A stretch of DNA of 6,557 bases from NCBI GenBank assembly GCA_029858165.1, contig JAOUFO010000103.1, positions 1-6,557 of the forward strand, written 5' to 3'. The notes under the pieces are model-generated. The model saw only the letters and a list, made by a program, of their open reading frames with translations, ran no database searches and had not been told where the DNA came from. Shown here in pieces: positions 1 through 5,964 of the stretch (within the stretch, counting starts at the first letter, position 1; each line of letters opens with the position of its first letter). The stretch is from Deltaproteobacteria bacterium. GTDB taxonomy: Bacteria > SAR324 > JACQKK01. Both the position numbers and the translations under genes were made by a program.

Positions 1-1
1 C

Positions 2-259
2 TACAATGACATAGGTTCCTATTACATTGCCCAGCGGCGGTACGATGAGGCGATCGGCTGGCTGGAAAAAGCCATCCGGGCCTCCCGTTACAAGTTCCGC
101 CATTACCCCCATTTAAGCCTGGGGCGAATTTATGAAATGCGGGGCGATCCGCACCGGGCCTTGGATCATTTTTCCAAAGCCTGCGAAATCAAACCGGATG
201 ACGTCGGCGCCCAGCAGGCATTGGAACGAATTCTGGCCGATTCCCATCAACTCAATTGA
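2..259 (+). CDS. TPR-repeat protein, C-terminal fragment
   Basis: This is the last 85 residues of a gene that starts left of the window. It reads in one open frame to a TGA at 257-259. Two tetratricopeptide-like helical pairs are visible. The first is roughly residues 1-27 of the fragment (YNDIGSYYIAQRRYDEAIGW followed by LEKAI). The second is roughly residues 35-70 (HLSLGRIYEMRGDPHRALDH, then a segment ending in KPDD). Both show the usual spacing of small and aromatic residues (G/Y at the helix A positions, A at the turn). TPR domains are protein-interaction scaffolds; the partner cannot be told from this fragment. The stop lies 17 nt before the likely ispH start, so the two are probably co-transcribed. 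The repeat class is fairly secure, the specific function unknown. Confidence 0.8.
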   Translation, partial: YNDIGSYYIAQRRYDEAIGWLEKAIRASRYKFRHYPHLSLGRIYEMRGDPHRALDHFSKACEIKPDDVGAQQALERILADSHQLN

Positions 260-276
260 AACCCTCCCGGTGGACC

Positions 277-1233
277 ATGCCCCTGCCCCAAACCGAAATT
301 CTGCTGGCCAGCCCCCGTGGATTTTGCGCCGGGGTGGAGCGGGCCATAGAAATCGTGGAGCGGGCGCTGGATCAATACGGTGCCCCGGTGTACGTCAAAC
401 ACGCCATTGTTCACAACCGCCATGTGGTGGAACGGTTGGAAAACATGGGGGCCGTGTTCGTGGAGGAACTCAGCCAGGTGCCTTCCGGCGCCCATGTGGT
501 GTTTTCGGCCCATGGAGTCTCCCCTGCTGTGCGGCAGGAGGCCGTCGGCCATTCCCATCAGGTGTTGGATGCCACCTGCCCTTTGGTCACCAAGGTTCAT
601 ATGGAGGCGGTTCAGTACGCCAAAGCGGACCGCACCATATTGTTGATCGGCCATAAAAACCATGTGGAAGTGCAGGGCACCCTGGGAGAGGCTCCCCGCC
701 ACACCCAGGTGGTGGAAACCGTGGAGGATGCCCTGAATGTGCGGGTGGAAAACCCGGACAAAGTCAGCTATCTGACCCAAACCACCCTTTCTTTGGATGA
801 TACCGCCCGGATTGTGGAGTCCCTGAAAACCCGGTTTCCCGCCCTGCAAAGCCCCCGCAGGGAGGATATTTGCTATGCCACCCAAAACCGGCAGACGGCG
901 GTAAAGGCCCTGGCCCGGGAGGCGGACCTCATCCTGGTGGTGGGAAGCGCCCATTCCTCCAATTCCAACCGGCTGGTGGAGGTGGCCCGCTCCAGCGGGG
1001 TGGAATCCCACCTGCTGGAATCCCTGGACAGCCTGGAGAAAGGCTGGCTGGCGGGCAAACAAAAAATCGGCATCACCGCGGGGGCCTCTGCCCCGGAGGA
1101 TGTGGTGCGGGGCCTGGTGGACCACCTGGCCTCTCAGTTGAAGGCCTCCATCCGGGAACTGGTCGTCATCCAGGAGGATGTGACCTTCCCCCTGCCGGCC
1201 ATCCTGGCCGAGCCACGCAAAACCGGAAGCTGA
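277..1233 (+). CDS. ispH: 4-hydroxy-3-methylbut-2-enyl diphosphate reductase (IspH/LytB)
   Basis: IspH is a cytoplasmic iron-sulfur enzyme that reduces HMBPP to IPP and DMAPP, the last step of the DXP isoprenoid pathway. The 318-residue product has the normal family length. The three cluster cysteines are present: C17 in SPRGFCAGV, C101 in DATCPLV and C199 in DICYATQNRQ. Substrate-binding residues are also in place: H46 (AIVHNRHV), H79 (FSAHGV), H129 and E131 (NHVEVQGT), the TQTTLS threonines near 167-170, and SSNSN at 227-231. ATG 277 is chosen because only about 12 residues then precede PRGFC, as is usual. An in-frame TTG at 256 overlaps the upstream stop as TTGA and is a possible coupled start. 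The Shine-Dalgarno is weak (GGTGG only 3 nt away). Small oddities are GHKNHVEV where GHxGHPEV is common, and SAHSSNS where NSSNS is common. Family assignment is very secure. Confidence 0.97.
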   Translation: MPLPQTEILLASPRGFCAGVERAIEIVERALDQYGAPVYVKHAIVHNRHVVERLENMGAVFVEELSQVPSGAHVVFSAHGVSPAVRQEAVGHSHQVLDATCPLVTKVHMEAVQYAKADRTILLIGHKNHVEVQGTLGEAPRHTQVVETVEDALNVRVENPDKVSYLTQTTLSLDDTARIVESLKTRFPALQSPRREDICYATQNRQTAVKALAREADLILVVGSAHSSNSNRLVEVARSSGVESHLLESLDSLEKGWLAGKQKIGITAGASAPEDVVRGLVDHLASQLKASIRELVVIQEDVTFPLPAILAEPRKTGS

Positions 1234-1261
1234 CGGCCTCCGCCCTATGAGGAGGAGGCCG
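1234..1261 (+). terminator. Hairpin directly after ispH, possible terminator
   Basis: CGGCCTCC at 1234-1241 pairs perfectly with GGAGGCCG at 1254-1261. An inner CCT/AGG pair (1244-1246 with 1250-1252) closes a 3-nt loop, so the whole element is a compact GC-rich stem. It begins at the first base after the ispH stop codon. No proper T-run follows (the next bases are CTAAACCAGTCTGTT), so it is not a classic intrinsic terminator. It could be a weak terminator or a 3'-end stabiliser for the ispH message. Confidence 0.45.
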
Positions 1262-1408
1262 CTAAACCAGTCTGTTCCTTTGCCCCCCACCTTTTCCAAA
1301 AAAAAGGGGCTGATTTGTGAGGAGGCCCGAGGGCGCCAAACCTCTGCCCGTCATATCCCCCGGAAATTTCTGGTGTTGTGAAAGGGTGCATCTGGTAGGT
1401 TGGAACAA

Positions 1409-2326
1409 ATGACATTGGTTGAAACCGGCGAAAGAATCATGGATATACAGGCGAAAATCTACCAGGGGGACAGCCGGGAGTGGTTGCGGAAGCTTTCAGA
1501 AAACTCCGTGGATTTGATTGTCACCTCCCCCCCTTATGCGGACCAGCGGAAAAACACCTACGGCGGTATCCCTCATGACCAATATGTGGAATGGTTTTTG
1601 CCCATTTCAGAACAACTGTTGCGTGTCCTGAAGCCCACCGGCACGTTTGTATTGAATATCAAAGAAAAGGTGGTGGAAGGCGAACGCAGCACATATGTGA
1701 TGGAGCTCATCCTGGAAATGCGCAAACAGGGATGGCTGTGGACAGAAGAATTTATCTGGCACAAAAAAAACAGCTATCCGGGAAAATGGCCCAACCGCTT
1801 TAGGGATGCCTGGGAAAGAGTGCTTCAATTTAATAAGCACAAAAAATTCAACATGTACCAGGATGCGGTGATGGTCCCCATGGGGGATTGGGCCCAGGCC
1901 AGATTAAAAAACCTTTCGGAAGTGGACAAAACCCGTGACCCTTCCAAAGTGGGCAGCGGGTTTGGCAAAAACATTTCCAACTGGGTGAACCGGGACAAGG
2001 CTTACCCCACAAATGTGCTGCACCTGGCCACTGAATGTAACAACAAAAGCCACAGTGCCGCCTTTCCCGAAGAACTGCCGGAATGGTTTATCAAACTGTT
2101 TACCCAGGAAAACGATCTGGTGCTGGACCCGTTTATGGGGTCCGGGACAACCCTGATGGTGGCAAACAGGATGAAGCGCAACTCCATCGGCATTGATGTC
2201 ATGCCGGAATACTGCGACATGGTAAAAATCCATTTGGCACAGGCCGAATTCAATTTGCCGAACCCCAAAACGAACCCGCCGGTCAATGTTGAACACCCAG
2301 CCGGGATCAGGACAGGAACAAACTAG
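1409..2326 (+). CDS. Solitary DNA methyltransferase, N4-cytosine/N6-adenine beta class
   Basis: This gene encodes a 305-residue site-specific DNA methyltransferase that transfers a methyl group from S-adenosylmethionine to an exocyclic base amino group. Catalytic motif IV is TSPPY at residues 39-43. A variable target-recognition middle follows (about 95-205). Next come motif X-like HSAAFPEELPEWFIK (215-229) and SAM-binding motif I DPFMGSGTT (240-248), then GIDVMPEYC (261-269). Catalytic motif before SAM motif is the beta-class order. TSPPY favours N4-cytosine, but adenine enzymes with similar motifs exist. ATG 1409 is chosen because TAGGT lies 8 nt upstream; TTG 1400 and ATG 1439 (starting MDIQAKIYQGDS) are alternatives. 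No endonuclease is adjacent: hairpin-bearing spacer lies left, pepA right. Codons are visibly less GC-rich than in ispH or pepA, consistent with horizontal transfer. The recognition site cannot be read from the sequence. Confidence 0.93.
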   Translation: MTLVETGERIMDIQAKIYQGDSREWLRKLSENSVDLIVTSPPYADQRKNTYGGIPHDQYVEWFLPISEQLLRVLKPTGTFVLNIKEKVVEGERSTYVMELILEMRKQGWLWTEEFIWHKKNSYPGKWPNRFRDAWERVLQFNKHKKFNMYQDAVMVPMGDWAQARLKNLSEVDKTRDPSKVGSGFGKNISNWVNRDKAYPTNVLHLATECNNKSHSAAFPEELPEWFIKLFTQENDLVLDPFMGSGTTLMVANRMKRNSIGIDVMPEYCDMVKIHLAQAEFNLPNPKTNPPVNVEHPAGIRTGTN

Positions 2327-2366
2327 GCCGGTTTCACCGCCGGATGGAAACACCCACAACAACATT

Positions 2367-2380
2367 GCCTGAAAACAGGC
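2367..2380 (+). repeat. Small perfect hairpin between methyltransferase and pepA
   Basis: GCCTG-AAAA-CAGGC forms a 5-bp stem with a 4-nt loop, 40 nt after the methyltransferase stop. No T-run follows, so terminator function is doubtful. The rest of the 92-nt spacer (2327-2418) holds no convincing gene. Confidence 0.35.
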
Positions 2381-2418
2381 GGACCAGGGAACCCTTCCCA
2401 TTCACCCTATAACCCCCA

Positions 2419-3933
2419 ATGGAAACCGACGTGGAACTTACCCTTCAAAAAAAATCCCCTGCCGGGGTCAAACTGGAATGCCTGGTGGTGTTCTCTGTGG
2501 CACAAAAACCCCTTTCGCTGGATTCCATCCGGGACCAGCTTCCCCCGGAGGCCGCCGCCGTGATGGAACGGGCTGTGGAATTGAAAACCTTTCACGGCAA
2601 AAAGGGGGAATCGGTCCAATTGCTTACCCCCGGCGGGTCCGCCTCCAGGGTGTTGTGGGTGGGGCTGGACAAACCGGAAACGTTGACCCGGGAAATCGTC
2701 CGCCGGGCGGCAGGCACCGCCGGAAAGGCCCTGGCCGCCATGAACATTTCCGCCGCCGGGGTGCTGGTGCCATCCCTGCCCGAAAACGGGCCGGGATCGG
2801 GGTGGGCCGAAGGGCTGGCCGAAGGGCTGGCTTTGGGGGCCTACAAGTTTGAGCCGTATAAATCCAAAGAGGTAAAACCGGGGGATGAGCCGCCGGTGGA
2901 ACTGAAAAAAATCACCCTGTTTGATCCCCAGGGGGCCATGGGTCAACCGGCCATGGAGGCGGGGGCTGTACGGGCGGGGGCCATCAATCTGGCCCGGGAC
3001 CTGGGCAACCATCCCCCCAACACCGTCACCCCCCGGCGGCTGGCCGAAGAAGCCAAATCCATCGCCAAAAAAAGGGGGCTGAAAATCACCGTGCTGGATG
3101 AAAAACAGATGGCCGCGGAAGGGCTGAACATGCTGTTGGGGGTGGCCAAAGGTTCAACCCAGCCCCCCCGGCTGATGATGCTGGAATACCGGCCCAAGGG
3201 GGCCACGGCCACCCTGATGTTTGTGGGCAAGGGCATCACCTTTGATTCCGGGGGGATTTCCATCAAGCCTTCGGCCAACATGGATGAGATGAAATTTGAT
3301 ATGTGCGGGGCGGCGGGGGTGCTGGGGGCCATGGACCTGATTGCCCAAATGCAGCCCAAAGTAAACGTGGTGGGGGTGATTCCCGCCGCTGAAAACCTGC
3401 CCGGCGGCAATGCCCAAAAACCGGGGGATATTGTAAAAGCCTACAACGGCAAACATGTGGAAGTGTTAAACACCGATGCCGAAGGCCGCCTGATTCTGGG
3501 GGATGCCCTGGCCTATGGGGCAAAAAAGTTTAAACCGGATGCCATTGTGGATATGGCCACCCTTACCGGGGCCTGTGTGGTGGCTCTGGGCCATTACGCC
3601 AGCGGGGCCATCACCAACAACGAATCGCTTCAGGAAAAAGTGGTGGCCGCAGGCAAACGGTGCGGAGACCCGGTGTGGCCCCTGCCCGCCTTTGAAGATT
3701 ACGAAGAAGGCATCAAAAGCAAAGTGGCCGATATTCAAAACATCGGCCCCCGGTGGGGCGGCACCATCACCGCCGGGCTGTTTTTAAAACACTTCGTGGG
3801 CGAAATTCCCTGGACCCACCTGGATATTGCCGGAACCGCCTGGGATGTGGAAGGGGTGGGTCATATCCCCAATTCCGGGGCCACGGGGGTGGGGGTCGCC
3901 CTGCTGGCGGACCTGGCCGCCCATTGGAAATAG
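2419..3933 (+). CDS. pepA: Leucyl aminopeptidase, M17 family (PepA)
   Basis: This is a 504-residue cytosolic aminopeptidase with two bound metal ions. It removes N-terminal residues from peptides and is normally a homohexamer; some relatives (E. coli PepA/XerA-type) also bind DNA. The N-terminal regulatory domain is about residues 1-170 and the catalytic domain about 185-504. All expected residues are visible: K271 (FVGKGITFDSGG), D276, catalytic K283 (SIKP), D294 (KFDMCGAAG), then D353, E355 and R357 in the signature NTDAEGRL. Length is typical. ATG 2419 is the only early ATG, since an in-frame TAA at 2410-2412 closes the frame upstream. There is no Shine-Dalgarno before it. Residues 131-138 (AEGLAEGL) come from a perfect 12-bp tandem duplication at DNA level. 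A strong terminator follows. Identification is very secure; the exact physiological substrate is not implied. Confidence 0.97.
   Translation: METDVELTLQKKSPAGVKLECLVVFSVAQKPLSLDSIRDQLPPEAAAVMERAVELKTFHGKKGESVQLLTPGGSASRVLWVGLDKPETLTREIVRRAAGTAGKALAAMNISAAGVLVPSLPENGPGSGWAEGLAEGLALGAYKFEPYKSKEVKPGDEPPVELKKITLFDPQGAMGQPAMEAGAVRAGAINLARDLGNHPPNTVTPRRLAEEAKSIAKKRGLKITVLDEKQMAAEGLNMLLGVAKGSTQPPRLMMLEYRPKGATATLMFVGKGITFDSGGISIKPSANMDEMKFDMCGAAGVLGAMDLIAQMQPKVNVVGVIPAAENLPGGNAQKPGDIVKAYNGKHVEVLNTDAEGRLILGDALAYGAKKFKPDAIVDMATLTGACVVALGHYASGAITNNESLQEKVVAAGKRCGDPVWPLPAFEDYEEGIKSKVADIQNIGPRWGGTITAGLFLKHFVGEIPWTHLDIAGTAWDVEGVGHIPNSGATGVGVALLADLAAHWK
2805..2831 (+). repeat. 12-bp tandem duplication inside pepA
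   Basis: The unit GGCCGAAGGGCT occurs at 2805-2816 and again at 2817-2828, and its first three bases repeat once more. It keeps the frame and encodes AEGL twice, in the linker ahead of the catalytic domain. It is exact, so probably recent or still prone to slippage. Confidence 0.8.
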
Positions 3934-3950
3934 CCATCTGTGTTCATGGA

Positions 3951-3992
3951 ACGGGCGGCCCTGGCGTGTTGGCCAGGCCACCCGTTTTGTTC
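3951..3992 (+). terminator. Rho-independent terminator of pepA
   Basis: The left arm (3951-3965) pairs with the right arm (3972-3985). ACGGG pairs with CCCGT (5 bp), one C/A mismatch follows, GGCC pairs with GGCC (4 bp), one C is bulged, and TGGC pairs with GCCA (4 bp), leaving a 6-nt loop. The right arm runs straight into TTTTGTT. It starts 17 nt after the pepA stop codon, so it fits the end of the pepA transcript. It also argues against any response-regulator start codon lying inside it (3966, 3969, 3987). Confidence 0.75.
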
Positions 3993-4019
3993 CTCCAACC
4001 CCGCTTTGAAAACGGCCTC

Positions 4020-4391
4020 TTGAATCCTTTGGTGCTGGTGGTGGATGACAACCCGGATTTTCTGGAAATGCTGGAAATGCTGCTTTCCAACAACGGGTAT
4101 CGTGTGATCACCGCTGAAAACGGATTTCAGGCTTTGGCCCTGTTGGAATCCAACCATCCGGACGTGGTGGTGCTGGACATCATGATGCCGGAAAGAACCG
4201 GCATTGAGGTGCTGGAGCAAATCCGCTGGAATGAAGAATGGGTGGACCTGCCGGTGATCTGCCTCAGCGCCATTTCCTTCAACGGGGAATCCGTGGATTT
4301 TATTGAGGAGTTTTCCGTGGGGCTGGTGGATAAAGCCGATCTGGATGATTTGCTGAAAAAACTGAAAGAAGCGTTGCCCCAGGCGGGATAG
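4020..4391 (+). CDS. Single-domain response regulator (receiver domain only)
   Basis: This encodes a stand-alone CheY-like receiver, about 123 residues, with no output domain. Acidic pair D9-D10 lies in LVLVVDDNPDF, the phospho-acceptor is D53 in VVVLDIMMPERTG, the switch serine is S83 in VICLSA, and the conserved lysine is K105 in LVDKADLDDL. Such proteins are phosphorylated by a histidine kinase and act by binding a partner. No kinase is in the window. The usual proline after the conserved lysine is replaced by alanine. The start is uncertain: no ATG is in frame. TTG 4020 gives MNPLVLVVDDN and the normal N-terminus; TTG 4029, GTG 4032 and upstream GTG 3966 are alternatives, none with a clear Shine-Dalgarno. 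The gene sits just after the pepA terminator, so it needs read-through or its own promoter, and it converges on the transporter gene. Domain call is secure. Confidence 0.9.
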   Translation: MNPLVLVVDDNPDFLEMLEMLLSNNGYRVITAENGFQALALLESNHPDVVVLDIMMPERTGIEVLEQIRWNEEWVDLPVICLSAISFNGESVDFIEEFSVGLVDKADLDDLLKKLKEALPQAG

Positions 4392-4405
4392 GGGCGGGGG
4401 CTGGT

Positions 4406-5473
4406 TCACCGGTGGCGGTGACGGTGGTGGGCATCCGGGAAATGGGGATGGGCATGGGTCAGCGGCTCGTGCCGGTGGAGATGGCGGTGGGGCAGGCCGG
4501 GCGCCACCTGAACCTCATGGGAATGGCGGTGGTGCTCATCGTGAACATGTACATGGTCATGTTCCATTTCCTCGTGGATGTGTGGATGCTCGTGGTGCTC
4601 TGTCAAATGAAGCCACACCCCCAGCCCCATCAGCCCCCCGGCCCATACCAACGGCCAAGTGACCGGGTCTCCCATCCATAAAGCCAAAACCGCCCCAAAA
4701 AACGGTGCCGCTGAAAAATAGGCCCCTGTGCGGGCAGTGCCAAGGTGGCGCAGCCCCACCACAAACAAGGTCAGGCTTACCCCGTAGGCCAGCAGACCCA
4801 CCCCCATGGCCCCCGCCACATAAACCGGCGGCGGCAGTGCCGCCCCCAGCCGCATGGCCAGCAAAATGTTTACACCCCCCGCCACCAACCCCTTCACCCC
4901 GGCAATCCAGGTTGCATCGGCCAGGGAAACCCGGCGGGTCAGGTTGTTATCCACCCCCCAGGCCAGACAGGCCCCCAAAACCATCAGGGCAGGCCCCACC
5001 CCGGAAAACCGGGCCTCCTCCGGCCAGCTTAACACCACCGCCCCCGCCACAATGGCCGCCATCCCCAGGCCAATCCGCCGGTTGACGTTCTCCTTAAACA
5101 CCAGCCACGCCACCACCGCCGTAAACACCCCTTCTCCATTCAAAAGCAAAGAGGCCCCGGAAGCGTCCATGGATGTCAGCCCAAACATCAGCAACACCGG
5201 GCCGATCACCCCCCCCGCCAACACCGCCCCGGCAAACCAGACCACATCCTCCCTGGGCAACCGCACAGCAGGGGCGCCCCTCGCCCAGCGGTAAACGGTC
5301 AGCCCCAGGCCGGCCCCCAGATACAACAATCCCGCCAGCATCCACGGCCCCACACCCGTCAACAAACCCTTGGCCAAAGGGGTCCCCGCCCCAAACAACA
5401 CGGCCGCTCCCAGGGCCGCCAGTACCCCTGGCTGGCCCAGCCTCTGTTTCCATTTCATCGGTTTCCATTTCAT
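4406..5473 (-). CDS. EamA/DMT-family transporter with histidine-rich C-terminal tail
   Basis: This is an inner-membrane permease of 355 residues. Two EamA halves (about residues 19-150 and 160-289) give ten predicted hydrophobic segments. The conserved-looking VFKENVNRR loop after segment 4 is typical of the DMT superfamily. Substrates of this family are mostly metabolites exported from the cell. The tail from residue 289 to 354 carries 25 histidines in HxH and HH patterns with acidic residues and ends in PDAHHRHRHR. By family topology it should be cytoplasmic. Such a tail suggests binding of zinc, nickel, cobalt or copper; this is inferred. ATG 5473 is preferred because AGGA lies 6 nt upstream. 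ATG 5488 (5 residues longer) and ATG 5458 are alternatives, and the start region is itself a tandem duplication. The gene is convergent with the response regulator, with stops 14 nt apart. Confidence 0.92.
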   Translation of the reverse strand: MKWKPMKWKQRLGQPGVLAALGAAVLFGAGTPLAKGLLTGVGPWMLAGLLYLGAGLGLTVYRWARGAPAVRLPREDVVWFAGAVLAGGVIGPVLLMFGLTSMDASGASLLLNGEGVFTAVVAWLVFKENVNRRIGLGMAAIVAGAVVLSWPEEARFSGVGPALMVLGACLAWGVDNNLTRRVSLADATWIAGVKGLVAGGVNILLAMRLGAALPPPVYVAGAMGVGLLAYGVSLTLFVVGLRHLGTARTGAYFSAAPFFGAVLALWMGDPVTWPLVWAGGLMGLGVWLHLTEHHEHPHIHEEMEHDHVHVHDEHHRHSHEVQVAPGLPHRHLHRHEPLTHAHPHFPDAHHRHRHR

Positions 5474-5475
5474 CG
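5446..5475 (-). repeat. 15-bp tandem duplication containing the transporter start codon
   Basis: Plus-strand GTTTCCATTTCATCG occurs at 5446-5460 and again at 5461-5475 without mismatch. Read on the gene's strand, each copy contains ATGAAATGG, so the protein begins MKWKPMKWKQ. There are thus two in-frame start codons 15 nt apart. The first is preceded by AGGA, the second by GGAAA from the first copy. Confidence 0.9.
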
Positions 5476-5838
5476 GGTTTCCTGGCATGGCGGTCTGAAA
5501 AAACGGCTTTTGTCGGTCAGAAATACCAAGGCGGTTGCAGCCCGCCCTCTGGTTGAAGAATCGCTTTTTTTGGGGCTGTTTGGCAAATGGGGATGGGGGG
5601 AATGGATTGGATTTACGATTGCAGTTGCCTTTTTGTATTATTCTAAATAGATATCACATTTCATATATTCCGACCTGTAACGGCTTGTGTGATTCGCATT
5701 ATTGGAAATAAAACAATGGATTTTATGACTTCCCTGCCTTGTAGTTCACGACTGTCATGTTTATTGTGGCCTTTTAAGGGGGGGTTCACCACCCTCTTCT
5801 GATGCCCTATTCTGTCCATCCGGGGGGGTACTTTTAAG

Positions 5839-5868
5839 AAAGCCATAAAAACCAACCTTTATGGCTTT
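5839..5868. repeat. Perfect 11-bp inverted repeat in the leader region
   Basis: AAAGCCATAAA (5839-5849) and TTTATGGCTTT (5858-5868) are exact reverse complements around an 8-nt loop. The bases after it on the plus strand are AATTTG, too weak for a confident intrinsic terminator, and no gene in the window ends here in either direction. It could be an RNA hairpin in the leader of the right-hand gene, an attenuator, or a regulator binding site. Confidence 0.6.
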
Positions 5869-5880
5869 AATTTGAGGCTG

Positions 5881-5930
5881 GCCGGAAGGTGCATGGGTAA
5901 AACTCTGTTCAGAGGCCGCATGTTCCGGGC
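5881..5930 (+). promoter_or_regulatory. Predicted stem-loop in the 5' leader of the exported protein gene
   Basis: CCGGAA (5882-5887) pairs with TTCCGG (5923-5928). After one G/G mismatch, GTGC (5889-5892, one wobble) pairs with GCAT (5918-5921). Inside, CTCT (5903-5906) pairs with AGAG (5911-5914) around GTTC. The result is a nested stem ending 34 nt before the ATG at 5965. It is followed by GGGCAAAGCTGTAAACACCC. No riboswitch core I know is matched convincingly, so this is a structural observation only. Confidence 0.35.
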
Positions 5931-5964
5931 AAAGCTGTAAACACCCAAAAAATGGAGAACGCAA

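Larger units (their letters stand above)
5474..5964. other. Long intergenic region upstream of two divergent genes
   Basis: This stretch of about 490 bases holds no convincing gene. Its centre (about 5630-5760) is clearly more AT-rich than the flanking genes, so promoters for the leftward transporter and the rightward exported protein probably lie here. A possible rightward sigma70-type pair is TTACGA (5613-5618), a 17-nt spacer and TATTAT (5636-5641), but the -35 match is poor. A G-rich run lies at 5588-5610. CTTTTAAG occurs at 5771-5778 and 5831-5838, each near a run of seven Gs. A perfect inverted repeat (5839-5868) and a leader stem-loop (5881-5930) lie nearest the right-hand gene. Short open frames on either strand here lack ribosome sites and recognisable sequence. 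Confidence 0.6.

Noticed and set aside
247..1299. 350-codon open frame antisense to ispH
   Set aside because: It lies across a certain ispH gene, is rich in Gly, His and Gln from mirrored GC-biased codons, and shows no recognisable domain. It is a frame shadow.
1290..1307. CCTTTT...AAAAGG inverted repeat upstream of the methyltransferase
   Set aside because: It consists mostly of an A8 run opposite a T4 run; the stem is short and weak and no gene end on either strand needs it.
1247..1381. 44-residue ORF (MRRRPLNQSV...) between ispH and the methyltransferase
   Set aside because: No ribosome site, it starts inside the hairpin after ispH, and its composition looks like translated spacer.
4376..4395. 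GCCCC...GGGGC between the convergent gene ends as a bidirectional terminator
   Set aside because: Only 5 bp, overlaps the response regulator stop and has no T-run in either direction.
4412..5556. Several plus-strand open frames opposite the transporter
   Set aside because: Pro/His/Met-rich shadows of the GC-rich, histidine-tailed minus-strand gene.
5716..5802. 28-residue plus-strand ORF (MDFMTSLPCSS...)
   Set aside because: No Shine-Dalgarno and no protein-like features beyond an open frame.
5880..5894. Sigma54-type promoter (TGG...TGC)
   Set aside because: The spacing between GG and GC is 9 rather than the required 10 nt, and the CAC and TT parts of the consensus are missing.
5886..5940. 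Cyclic di-GMP (GEMM-I) riboswitch
   Set aside because: GGGTAAAAC and GGGCAAAGC faintly recall its core, but the GNRA loop and the ACGCAAAGCC segment are absent. A covariance-model scan would settle it.
5661..5964. Small minus-strand ORFs of 64-67 codons in the intergenic region
   Set aside because: No ribosome sites, no recognisable sequence, overlapping each other and spanning the inverted repeat and G tracts.
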